Origin: Aphanomyces cochlioides
Taxonomy: Eukaryota; Oomycota; Saprolegniomycetes; Saprolegniales; Verrucalvaceae
NCBI GenBank assembly: GCA_019828595.1
Contig: JAHQRK010000004.1
Coordinates: 1,550,001 to 1,614,000, forward strand
Reading direction: 5' to 3'
DNA length: 64,000 nt
In this document: positions 1 to 9,395 of the stretch, piece by piece
Position numbering within the stretch: position 1 is the stretch's first letter
Layout of the letters: each line of letters starts with the position of its first letter
Made by a program: the position numbers and the translations under genes
Notes under the pieces: model-generated
Told to the model about the DNA's origin: nothing
What the model saw: only the letters and a program-made list of their open reading frames with translations
Database searches by the model: none

Positions 1-663
1 CCAGTCCAAGATGCATGGAAATTCTTTCAAGAGAAACATGCGATAGTTGAGGAAGTCCGCCAAGCTATTTGCAATTATGGCTGTACGATGGCTGCACAAA
101 TGGAGGCCGACATGCACAAACATGACCAAGTCTACCACCACTACGCTCATCACTACTACAAGGAGCCACAGGAGCTACACAATCAGGAGCGAGATAATCC
201 AATCGGCGATGATGTTCTTCAACTCATAGCTCGTCTCGGCCAAGTGGATATTGCAATCGAAGCTGCTCGGCAGATCCAAGCTCATGACCTATACCACTGC
301 AAGCCAATTGCAGTGGTAGATGCGCAGCCATCTCGACGTGAAAACATTCGCATGGCTGTGAAAGCACCAATACTAGACAAAGTCCGCTGGGTCAAGCGTG
401 AGGCTCCGCCCAAGGGCAAGCGAAGTCGAGGCTTTGCATTTCGATCACCATTGGCCCCTGCACCAGACTGGAGAGATGACAATGCTGTTCTTTCTGTGCG
501 TCACTCCCCTATGCCTCCAACAGCGAGGCCATCTCGTCGGGGCCGAGGACATGCACATAGGACAATCAAGGCACACCCAACCAGTCCATCGACGACATCA
601 TCCGACGAAAACGAATCACGGCGCGTCGTTTTTCATTCAATCTCCCTCCCGGCATGCACATAA
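1..663 (+). CDS. 3' part of an unrecognised protein gene
   Basis: The frame is open from the first base of the window to a TAA at 661-663, giving at least 220 residues, so the 5' end lies outside. The first half is helical and rich in His and Gln (a run of H/Y around residues 40-55). The second half is basic and Ser/Pro/Arg-rich, so probably disordered. I see no catalytic motif and do not recognise the family. The stop is only 26 bp from the stop of the convergent SEC14-like gene, the tight tail-to-tail packing seen throughout this arm. An intron inside the visible part is not needed but cannot be excluded. Confidence 0.55.
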   Translation, partial: PVQDAWKFFQEKHAIVEEVRQAICNYGCTMAAQMEADMHKHDQVYHHYAHHYYKEPQELHNQERDNPIGDDVLQLIARLGQVDIAIEAARQIQAHDLYHCKPIAVVDAQPSRRENIRMAVKAPILDKVRWVKREAPPKGKRSRGFAFRSPLAPAPDWRDDNAVLSVRHSPMPPTARPSRRGRGHAHRTIKAHPTSPSTTSSDENESRRVVFHSISLPACT

Positions 664-689
664 CAAGCGGCGGACAGCATATTTATTGC

Positions 690-1561
690 TTAGTTGGTAG
701 TGAGGTATCTTTCGACATGCTGGGCGAGAATACGCTCCTCTTCTGATTCGCCCAACGCGCAACTCGTGCCTCCATAATCTAGTCAATTAGTCAAGACCCA
801 ACACATGTTGACAAGGACGTACTCGATGGAAGTTGATCTATGTCAATGGCTGCCAACAATTCTTGTGTCGCGGTGCTTGATGTACAGATGCGAATCTTGG
901 CTTTTGTGACGGGGTCAATCATTGGACTCATGGCACGGTACGTTGCGTTGAACCATCCAGGTACGTTGATCACGATGATCTGTGCACTGCGTTCGGGATA
1001 ATGCGCACCGGCAAATGCCATGGCTTGGCGAATGAATGATGTCACATCGCCAGTGAGGTCGAAAAATCCAAAGTTGGCCACGTCCAAGACTGTAATCGAT
1101 CGGCCCGAATCCGATGGCTCGAGAATCTTCCATAAAAACTCCGTAATGTACATGTAATGACGAAGCAGTTGATCCATGCTCAGGCCTGAGTTCTTGAGCG
1201 TCTTGAAATCGACGTAGCCCAGGCGCTCATAGTACACACGATGGCCCTAGACACACACGTGATGATGATTCATTGCATAGACGATTGCAACACATACATT
1301 CTTCGACTTGCCATGAAAGTACTGTGGGTAGTTTTGCTTGATGATGCGGAAGTGCGGCTGTGGTTCATACAGGAGCGTGTCGATACGGTTTTCGCGGCGC
1401 CATTTCAACGTAGCTTCATATCGTTGCCGACCCTTTTCGAGGTTTCCCTTCTCGGCTGCAATAAAGCGTGGCGAGAATGGAATTTCTTCAACCGCCGCGG
1501 AAGCCTTCACAACGGCGGACTCGTCTCGTCCGGCCACGGTATCCTCGGCATGGGCCGGCAT
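690..1561 (-). CDS. SEC14-like CRAL-TRIO lipid-transfer protein, copy 1
   Basis: Exons 1298-1561, 823-1246 and 690-778 (introns 51 and 44 bp, GTATGT/TAG and GTACG/TAG) join in frame to 258 aa. The N-terminal CRAL-TRIO-N helices hold 'KWRRENRIDTLLYEPQPHF'. The lipid-binding domain has 'ITVLDVANFGFFDLTGDV' and 'HYPERSAQIIVINVPGWF', the characteristic SEC14 strand pair, and the C terminus has an 'NYGGT' loop as in SEC14 proteins. Known family role: phosphatidylinositol or other lipid exchange at membranes. The ATG at 1561 is the first after an in-frame stop. It is a paralog of the gene at 5142-6048: intron 2 is conserved in position and phase, intron 1 is absent there. The two were probably a tandem pair later separated by mobile elements. 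Confidence 0.88.
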
Positions 1562-1889
1562 TCTGATGCTGAACTGCGTGCGTCGACGAAAAAAAGATTA
1601 TGACGTCCTGCCATCCCTCTGCCAAAACTCGGTACACCCTCTTTGGAGATTCGGGCTCTTTTTTTCCGTTGCGATCTCCTCTTTTGAGAAATTGTACCCG
1701 AAAATGTCCTTCTCTGTAGTCTTTCGAACGACTTTGATTGGCCACAGCACTGACTGTAGTTGTCAAATCTTCATCGACAGCGTAGAAAAAAAGTCGGATA
1801 AAAATATCTTACCACATGGCAAGCAGTAACTTAATAGTTGTACACTGTACTATCAATAGCTAATTCACAGTATTATTATTGTGCTTTTG
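1562..1889. other. AT-rich upstream flank, no gene seen
   Basis: This is the likely promoter side of SEC14-like copy 1. Overlapping short open frames exist but none shows a family motif or sensible splice sites. Confidence 0.4.
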
Positions 1890-3824
1890 ATACAAAATTG
1901 TGAGGAACGGTTTGAATCGACCGAGGTTTCGAATCGATTCCGAATCGAACGGGCTTCTCTGATTGGCTAGAATTAAAAATTAAAATTTTTCAGCCAATCA
2001 GAATCGATCAGCCACCTGACTCACGCAAAACACACACTGACACACACCACTTCAGTATTATGAAATCGATTTGAAAACGAATTCGCTTTTTGGTCAAAAC
2101 CACAAATTTGGTTGAAAATGACAATAATAAAAAAACAAATTTTCAATTTAAAATCTATACTAGTATTGTCTTTTTCACCCAAATTTGTATTTTTTTATTG
2201 TTGATTTGGTATGAATTTCCAGATGTCGCCCGAATCGAATCACGCCTTCAAACCGATCCTCCAATCAAAGTCCTATTGGATAATTTTCAAGAAGTTGATT
2301 TTGATTGGTTAAAATATTTTCCTGGACATGTGGGGAATTTGTCTTGGGTTTTCTATTGAGGCAATTGGATTCATCAAGCACATGTCGGCCTTCCTTTATG
2401 CTGATATGCCTGCGCGGAATACCCGATCGTCCCAAAGCTCGCCCCAACAGTCTCAGGAGAATGCAACAAGCAGCCTGTACGAGCTCACGGTTCTACCAAT
2501 GGTCAAAGACACCGTTGGTCAGCGAAACACGTCTTCTACGAAGTTGGCAACTTACATCTGCGGCGGTGCATCATGGAGCGAGATCAAGACGAAGATCTTC
2601 GAGAAGGACAAAGTCAAGTGTCTGGTGATCGCGCAGAGCAACGACGAAGGCGTTTGGAGTGTCCTTGATGACCAAGTGGATGAAAGCAGCTTCGCCAAGA
2701 TATTTTCCTTGCGATCGGGTACGCATGTACGCAAACTTGACACTGACCCCGTCATGAATGACTGGCTAAGATCTGTGCGAGGAACACAAGTGGCACTTTC
2801 AATCTACAAATATGGCAACGAAATCGCAACAAAAGAGCAGCTCCTGGACTTCACCGCTGCTTGTATTGCACCAGGCTTGCAAGACCGATCTGGTGCTCCA
2901 AGCGAGTCAACTATACAAGAATACATGGGGAAACTACATGCAAAATGGGACGATACGTGGGAAGCAGCGAATCCAATTTGGCGAATTTGGGCTTCTCATG
3001 TCGTGAGACCACCCCTCCTTGCCTGGGAATCAAGAGTTAACCAAGCACCACCTCCACATGTGCTCTCCCGTCTTCGGCCAAAGACCTCGGTGCACGAGAT
3101 ACGAATGGAATCATTTAATCGGACCATTCGAACGGCATTGGATATTGTGGATGGCTCCCTTGGTGAATTGGGTCATATACGAGGGGCAGTTGATGTTGTC
3201 TTGCAGCGATTGACGATGTTTGAACAAGGCCTAGTTGCCAAGAGAGAAATTTTGGTCGCTATGGAGCATGATTTAGCACCAATTCCCAACGACGAAGTGG
3301 CAACTACTGAGCTACAGGAAAATCAAAATATCTTGGATACGTTTGTTGGCAACTGTCTTCTCGTCTTTTCGATAGATGACTGCCAAACGGCTCTTCTTCA
3401 TGCCAAGAAAATAGTACCCATATAGGCAATACATCACGGTGTTTGTGCTGGCGTGTCGACGGAAAACACATTCAATAGCGCTCATGTTGGCGCGGAACAC
3501 AAAATATCGATATGAGGCCGTCAGCATACAATGATTTCAGCCAATCAATTTGCTCGGCGTGATTTTGGATCAATTCAAAATTTTCGCACAATCCAAGCAA
3601 AATCTGGAAATTTGGACCGAAATGACAATACCAAAATCGAATTCTATTCCAAATCGATTCGATCATACTGAAGTCAAGTATAAATGGAAAGTATGGCTAA
3701 CATCACAAATTAATTACACGTGTGTCTGGGTGTGTTTTGCGTGAATTAGGTAAATACTCGATTCTGATTGGCTGAGCGATTTGCAGATCGATACATTTCG
3801 GACCCCCTCACAATTTCGAATGAA
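1890..3824. mobile_element. Element with long, degenerate terminal inverted repeats
   Basis: The left end (about 1890-2100) and the reverse complement of the right end (about 3640-3824) share a long series of matching blocks. Examples are 'AAATTGTGAGG', 'CAGCCAATCAGAATCGA', 'TCACGCAAAACACAC' and 'CTTCAGTAT', in the same order with small indels. The arms frame one 347-aa ORF. This is the layout of a DNA transposon or of a gene carried between inverted repeats. I found no clear target-site duplication, so the exact ends are approximate. The block sits between the two SEC14 paralogs. Superfamily not assigned. Confidence 0.6.
2382..3425 (+). CDS. Unrecognised 347-aa protein inside the inverted-repeat element
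   Basis: One uninterrupted frame with good codon character. I chose the ATG at 2382 ('MSAFLYADMPAR'); an upstream in-frame ATG at 2328 would add 18 hydrophobic residues of less protein-like sequence. The middle is mixed alpha/beta ('YICGGASWSEIKTKIF', 'VKCLVIAQSNDEGVW'). The C-terminal half is helical, Trp-rich ('WDDTWEAANPIWRIWASH') and ends in a coiled-coil-like stretch. I see no DDE triad, zinc knuckle or helix-turn-helix, so it is not an obvious transposase. Its position between long inverted repeats suggests cargo of, or a protein encoded by, that element. Confidence 0.5.
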   Translation: MSAFLYADMPARNTRSSQSSPQQSQENATSSLYELTVLPMVKDTVGQRNTSSTKLATYICGGASWSEIKTKIFEKDKVKCLVIAQSNDEGVWSVLDDQVDESSFAKIFSLRSGTHVRKLDTDPVMNDWLRSVRGTQVALSIYKYGNEIATKEQLLDFTAACIAPGLQDRSGAPSESTIQEYMGKLHAKWDDTWEAANPIWRIWASHVVRPPLLAWESRVNQAPPPHVLSRLRPKTSVHEIRMESFNRTIRTALDIVDGSLGELGHIRGAVDVVLQRLTMFEQGLVAKREILVAMEHDLAPIPNDEVATTELQENQNILDTFVGNCLLVFSIDDCQTALLHAKKIVPI

Positions 3825-3860
3825 ATTGACAATATTTAATTGAATTATTTCATGACTAAG

Positions 3861-4417
3861 GGCGGGTCTGGATGCCACCAAAAATGGCATAAAAATGCCA
3901 AAAAATGCCATAATTCGAAATATGCCATAATTTTCAATTTTGACTGACTGGATGCCACCTTTTCAAAGAATTTTTTGTCACAATTTTCTGGAGTTTTGGC
4001 CAAATTATGCCATAAAAAAAATGGACCAAATTGGTCTATTTTATTTATGACATATTTTCGTCATGAACGCACTGATCGAGTCAAGCTTGAGATTCAGCTT
4101 GTCATCTCTACAAAAATACACGCACACACTATATATTATCACTGTTGCATGTTCTAACACTCTGAGAAGCGACAGTGATCGAGCCTTGCTCATCTCTGGC
4201 TCATTTCAAAGTTTCCGGTCGGAAGTGACTGACACAGCAGTATGACAACAATCGTCTGTACCGGTAATGTTGAAGTTTCTTGTGGGCCTCAACCAGACAA
4301 ATAACAAATTCTCCAACTATTCCATTTTAAATTGTGAATTTGGAACTTTGGAAAATTTTTGCAAAATGTCATTTCAGTTTTATGGAATAAAAAAATTGAT
4401 GGGCATCCAGACCCGCC
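3861..4417. mobile_element. MITE, 557 bp, 16-bp perfect terminal inverted repeats
   Basis: The sequence starts with GGCGGGTCTGGATGCC at 3861 and ends with its exact reverse complement at 4402-4417. Both sides are flanked by AAG (3858-3860 and 4418-4420), consistent with a 3-bp target-site duplication. The inside is AT-rich with many 'ATGCCATAA' motifs and no credible ORF. Three-bp duplications and G-rich ends resemble PIF/Harbinger-type MITEs, though those usually duplicate TWA, so the class is tentative. Confidence 0.7.
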
Positions 4418-5141
4418 AAGTAGGATATTGTCTTTTTTGGATTCAAATAGTAGTACTAATTCTACTGCAGGAGCATCCGGATAACGGGAAATCTTTTCCA
4501 AGAAAGCGCGCGACTTGCAATGCACATGCTGACTCTATCGGGAGGTTCAAGGAGTCATGGTGCAAATGGGAATCACCGAGACAAGCACATGCGAGAGATG
4601 CTCTTGAAGTGGGATCGTAGAGTTGCAGGTACAGGGGAAATTGTCAAGTTTTGTTCCACCACCAAGCCGCCGAGCTGGGGATTCTCCGAAATCTTGGAAG
4701 AGAGTGTTTGAAAAAGGTGAAACGTTGCCGTTCAAAAGTGCTTGCGACGTGTATGTATGTTGTAGCCGACGGAAGATCGTTCATGCGACTTCGGGTCGGT
4801 TTGAAAGCGTTGGTGATCTGTTGACAAGCAATGCAATGTACTTGAGTTATCATGAGATTCAGTGTGTAAGGATGAATGCAAGGAACACAATATCTCCTGT
4901 TGATGACAACCAGTTTCATAGGAAGCAGAAATCTCAATGCAGTGTCTTGTTGGCAGTGACCCATGTGGAAAAGAACGAAGCAATGCCGCAGTGGAGTGTC
5001 GCATCCTCGGTCGCTCGAGTATGGCGTGCCTCCAGCCATTCATACACAGTGAGCGCGGCCAATGCAGCCTCCTAGCATGCATCAATTCCCTCCTGCGTTG
5101 AGAAATGCTTGCCAAACGAAAGCTCAGTCGTCTATTGATCA
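4418..5141. other. Intergenic block 3' of SEC14-like copy 2, no supported gene
   Basis: Open frames of 100-150 codons exist on both strands (for example 4623-5075), but none matches a family, has convincing splice signals or continues into a neighbouring exon. It may be decayed coding or repeat sequence. Confidence 0.35.
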
Positions 5142-6048
5142 TTACGGCGGGGTTTGCTGTGCTAAAATGTCGTCGACATGTTTGGCAAGAGCAATTTCTT
5201 CCTTGGAATGCCCCAACGCAACGCTCCCGCCACCATAGTCTACAGAAGCCATCATTTGTTTCCAAATCAATGACTGAAGGATATGTACCCGACGGCAATT
5301 GATCTTCCGCAATGGATTTGAGCAACTCATCCTTGACGGCTTTGCCCTTGCAAATGCGAATCTTCTCCTTCGTGACCGGATCGATCATTGGGCTAATAAC
5401 CTTCCAGAGCATGTTGAACCACGACGGGACGTTCACGATGAAAATCTGCGCACTCCGTTCAGGATAATGCGCACCGACAAACCCCATCGCTTGACGGACA
5501 AAATCCATCACGTCGCCGGTGAAATCGTAAAAGCCAATGCCTTCAACGTCGAGGACTGTGACACTGCGGCCGCTGTCGGACGGCTCGAGGAGCGTCCACA
5601 TATATTCGGTCAAGAAAATATAATGGCGCATGAGTTCGTCCATCGTCAAGCCAGCAGCTTTCATCGCCTTGAGGTCAATCTTGCCCACTTTTTCGTAGTA
5701 GACGCATTGGCCTTTGATCGACTTGCCGTGGAAATACTGCGGATAGTTCCGCTTGATCAAGTGGAAATGAGGTTGAGGCTCGTAGAGAAGGCCATCGACG
5801 CGGTTTTCACGGCGCCACTGGAGCGTCTTTTCGAATCGAGCACGGCCTTTCACCTCATCGCCTTTTTCAGCAGCAATAAACCGTGGTGAAAATGCAATTT
5901 CTTGAATTGGATTCTGAGCCCTGTTGGATGCCGCTGGTGCCGCACTTGGAGGCGTAGCAGTGGTCTCCGCAGGTGCTGCCTCAGCTTCAGCAGCCGTTGC
6001 TGTTGTTGTAGCTGCAGAAGCTTCGATTTGGACAATTTGCATCGTCAC
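5142..6048 (-). CDS. SEC14-like CRAL-TRIO lipid-transfer protein, copy 2
   Basis: Exons 5289-6048 and 5142-5239 (49-bp intron, GTACAT/TAG) give 285 aa. A low-complexity Ala/Thr/Pro N-terminal region of about 45 residues precedes the CRAL-TRIO-N motif 'QWRRENRVDGLLYEPQPHF'. The SEC14 domain follows with 'VTVLDVEGIGFYDFTGDV' and 'HYPERSAQIFIVNVPSWF'. Splicing restores the C-terminal 'LPSDYGGGSVALGHSKEE', parallel to copy 1. Reading through the intron instead gives a long unrelated tail, so the spliced form is preferred. Copy 2 has no counterpart of copy 1's first intron. Expected role: binding and transfer of phosphoinositides or other lipids between membranes. Confidence 0.9.
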
Positions 6049-6155
6049 GTGATGAAGTGGAGATACGTCGTCTTGAGAATTTGATGTTGAAGCGGCAGAC
6101 GACGCGGCTGCATCATGAATATGGAGAATTGCACTACGACAGCATCAGGAACATG

Positions 6156-7491
6156 TCATCTTGGGATCAAGAAAGACCTGGCAACGACAGACACCGAGAG
6201 GAAAAAGCCCATAACAACGGTAACTTGCATGACGCCTTGGAATGGTGGCCCAAATGCATACGCGAGAATGCAACTCACGACGTAGAGGACACTAAAGCTC
6301 AGCGCGAATGCATTGATCGGTGTAGGAAGCATCAACGCTTTTGCACGATGCAATGGCAGTGTTGTCGCTGCTGCAGCTTGTCGAGCATTTGGCAAAGCGA
6401 CGCGCAATGAGACTAGATGAGCTGTTGGCCAATGTCGCGACACTTCCAAGTACCTTGGACGTTGATACACGTGGTATTCGACTTGTTTGGAAGCGTCAAC
6501 GTCGTGACAAAAGGTTGAGAAGATTCAGAGCCACTAGCTGCTTTGAGGGTGCTTGGTGGCAAGGTCAAGATTTGCTGGTCGCTCAGGATGAAATTCACAT
6601 TTGTGTCAGCGAGACGAATGGCACCAAGCGTGATTTCCTTTTGGAGCTCGACTTTACGAGACACGAGACGCTCACGACTGCCGCCTTGCCCGTTGTCCTT
6701 GGCGCTAGATATTGAAATGGCTAAAATGGACGGCGCCACGAGATTCTAAAATGATTATCTATGATTGACGAGCTTTGGATCGTGATACATACGTCAGTTG
6801 GCGCGCTAGATCGAGCACTGTCTGGTTGATTTTCGGCAGTCGATGTTGTTGATGCTCTAGCATATCAGTTAAGCGAATTTTCAAAGAGAAAACAGCAGAC
6901 GAACCCGGTCAAATGAGCAGAATACTCATCGTACATCTCTGGAGTCCACTCATTGGGATACAAGTGTTTCTTGGCGACATCTTGTGCGGCTGAAATAGCA
7001 GCGACCCAAGCTTTGGCCATCGCCAGTGTATCCACGCGAAGGAACCACGTCAATGTGTGTTGTTTTGAGAAAAGACCAACAAAGTGCTTGTCGTTGCCTG
7101 GCTCGACTGTTCCATATGGAGCTTCAGCTTCGGGGATGATCTTTGCATAGGCAAAGTCGCGCAACGACAAATGCCCTCGCTCTGTACCAAAGATTTCCGA
7201 TTCGTCTGCCTTGCGGTAGTAGTGGCAACCACGTACGCTGAGCAAAAAAAGGCGTCGTGCATACCCCGCTCTAACGGCTCCTTCTCTTCGCTTGTCGAGC
7301 ATACCGGACATCAAGATGCCCAAGTACTTTCCTTCAAGACAAACGTTAAACGTGCCGCCGATCGTCGATCGTGGAGTGTCGAGCGCAGAAGATGACGACA
7401 GATTTCTCTCAACGATATGCTTCCCAATCCCATTTCCTGGCGTCTGTGCGCTGCTTGTATCGCTAGCAGTCCGGCGTTTGTCTTCCATCAT
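6156..7491 (-). CDS. PH-domain protein with C-terminal transmembrane hairpin
   Basis: Four exons (6905-7491, 6793-6856, 6454-6745, 6156-6412; introns 48, 47 and 41 bp) join in frame to 399 aa. Residues about 56-172 form a pleckstrin-homology domain: 'SGMLDKRREG', 'RLFLLSVRGCHYYRK', 'LRDFAYAKIIPEAE', and the terminal helix with the invariant Trp in 'MAKAWVAAISAAQDVAKKH'. The last 60 residues hold two hydrophobic spans (about 349-370 and 372-391) separated by a short turn, a likely membrane hairpin. The middle is Ser/Thr-rich with unknown fold. PH domains bind phosphoinositides or proteins at membranes; together with the hairpin this suggests a contact-site or trafficking adaptor, which is inference. 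The start is one of two adjacent ATGs (7489-7491). Confidence 0.8.
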
Positions 7492-7956
7492 CCTTCGAAG
7501 CTTTCCTTGCCCCAAGCCTTGTCGCCGTGTGGATTCAACGGATATTTCGCAATTCAAACGTTTGTTGCAAACCCTAAAAAAAAAATTAATTTCAAAAATA
7601 GAAATTAAAAAGATGGATGGAAATCCTGCTATCAAGAGAGATTTCTCGATCCACTTCGGCGCCAAGCACATTAGATGTCCACACAACGACATGGAAGAGG
7701 ATATGGGTAAGCTCTACACACCTACACCGTGGATGCTCGTATACCGCATGGTGAATCTCAAGGCAAGAAATATTATACTAGTATAAAAAAGAAATCACAA
7801 ACTTTTTAAAACTCATCATTTTAATGTATGTTCAGGGAATTGTATGCAAAAACGTATAAATTAAGTTTATGATATTTATAATAGCTTTTTAAATCTATTT
7901 TAAAATAATTTCAAAGATCAACAAGGTCATCACCATCATTCGCGCCACGAACCGAA
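7492..7956. promoter_or_regulatory. Divergent intergenic region, probable bidirectional promoter
   Basis: The stretch separates the start of the PH-domain gene (minus) from that of the MOCS3-like gene (plus). It is strongly AT-rich between about 7780 and 7910 and has no coding signal. Promoter function is inferred from gene orientation only. Confidence 0.4.
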
Positions 7957-9395
7957 ATGGAAGTCCAAGCCGCGTTGTCGTCCGATGAAATTGCGCGCTA
8001 TAGCCGTCAGCTCTTGGTCAAAGACTTTGGTGTAGATGCGCAGCAAAAGCTCCTTCAAGCTCGGGTCCTAGGTTTGCAATTTTCACTGAAATGTACTCAA
8101 CCGATGCGTAGTTATTGGTGCCGGCGGTCTTGGCTGTCCTGTTCTTGTCTACTTGAGTGGAATGGGTGTGGGTCATTTGGGGATTGTGGATGGTGACAAT
8201 GTCGACTTGAGCAACCTACATCGACAAATTCTCCACACGACAGCTGACATTGGACGATTAAAAGTCGAGAGTGCTCGTGACGCAGTTCTGCAACGGGCAC
8301 CGTCGACCATCGTCGATGTTTTTCCCGTCTACTTGGATGCCCACAATGCCGAATCAATCGTGCGGCCCTATGATGTCATCGTGGATGCTTCGGACAATGT
8401 CGCTACGCGCTATTTAGTCAACGATGTCTGCTGCATCTTGGACAAACCTCTAGTGAGTGGAAGTGCTCTCGGCTTGGAAGGTCAAGTGTCGGTCTACCAT
8501 TTCAAGAGCGGTCCCTGCTATCGATGCTGCTACCCCAAGCCTCTGCCACAGACCATGGTAGGACTACTTACCCTTTCACTGCCTTATCATATTTAGGCAG
8601 GCTCTTGTGCCGAGAATGGCGTCATTGGTGTTGTTCCTGGCATCATTGGATCTCTCCAAGCCATGGAAGTGCGGCAACACAACGATTGCATTTTTCATCT
8701 AACATGGGCGTGTAGACTGTCAAAATCATTACGGGAATGGGGTATCCACTGAGTGGCGTCCAATGTGCTTTGGACGCTTGGGATCTTTCCTTTCGCCACT
8801 ATAAAGTACGTCCATTCTTTGCTGCTTCAGGATTTCATTTTGCTGTCCATGTAGCTGCCCCTCAAACGAGCAGACTGCGCCGTTTGTGGCACTGAGCCAA
8901 TCATTCTCTCTCCATTTGACTCGGTAGCCTCCATTGGACCTCAAGAATGTGAAAACCCAACTCCTCTGGATGCAGCCAACGTCACGACTGTCGAAGTATT
9001 GCCTCTTCATCGATATCATTCAAGCCCTCATTTTAGGAAATGGCTCGAGTCCTTCGAGATCAAGATATATCGGCATTTGATCTCTTAGACGTTCGAGAGA
9101 GTGTTCAGTACGCCATTTGCTCGCTACAAGGCTTCCGAAACATCCCATGGCGGCAATTTGACGTCACCATAGCGTCGCTTGCACAATCCACAAAGCCAAG
9201 TAAGCTGTGACTATGACATCCTTTCTATGGTAACCCCTCTTCTCGTGAATAGTGTACGTAATCTGTCGACGAGGGATGGATTCGACGCACGCGGTCGCAA
9301 AGCTAGTCGCGCTCGGCAAGAAGGATGTCTGGCACGTCCAAGGAGGTCTTCTAGCATGGTCCGCAAAGATCGATTCGTCTTTTCCAAGCTATTAA
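7957..9395 (+). CDS. MOCS3: MOCS3/Uba4-type adenylyltransferase-sulfurtransferase
   Basis: Seven exons (7957-8071, 8112-8557, 8597-8668, 8716-8805, 8855-8995, 9037-9199, 9253-9395; introns 39-53 bp) join in frame to 389 aa. The N-terminal E1-like ThiF/MoeB fold has the ATP loop 'VIGAGGLGCP', 'DGDNVDLSNLHRQILH' and the acidic 'DASDN'. Two CxxC pairs for zinc are visible ('CYRCCYPKP' and 'CAVCGTEP'). The adenylation-domain segment 'CAENGVIGVVPGIIGSLQA' is split by introns. The C-terminal rhodanese domain has 'LLDVRE' and the active-site loop 'VICRRGMDSTHAV', whose Cys accepts persulfide. Known role: activates Urm1 and MOCS2A for tRNA thiolation and molybdopterin synthesis. The stop overlaps that of the convergent PHD gene. 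Confidence 0.96.

Noticed and set aside
2090..2359. 89-codon ORF at the left end of the inverted-repeat element
   Set aside because: It runs through the AT-rich repeat arm and has low-complexity composition.
4623..5075. 150-codon ORF and its opposite-strand overlap
   Set aside because: No motif, splice context or similarity within the window; long frames occur by chance at this base composition.
5240..5288. Long unspliced C terminus of SEC14-like copy 2 (438 aa)
   Set aside because: Removing this 49-bp intron restores the tail shared with copy 1; the read-through tail has no similarity.
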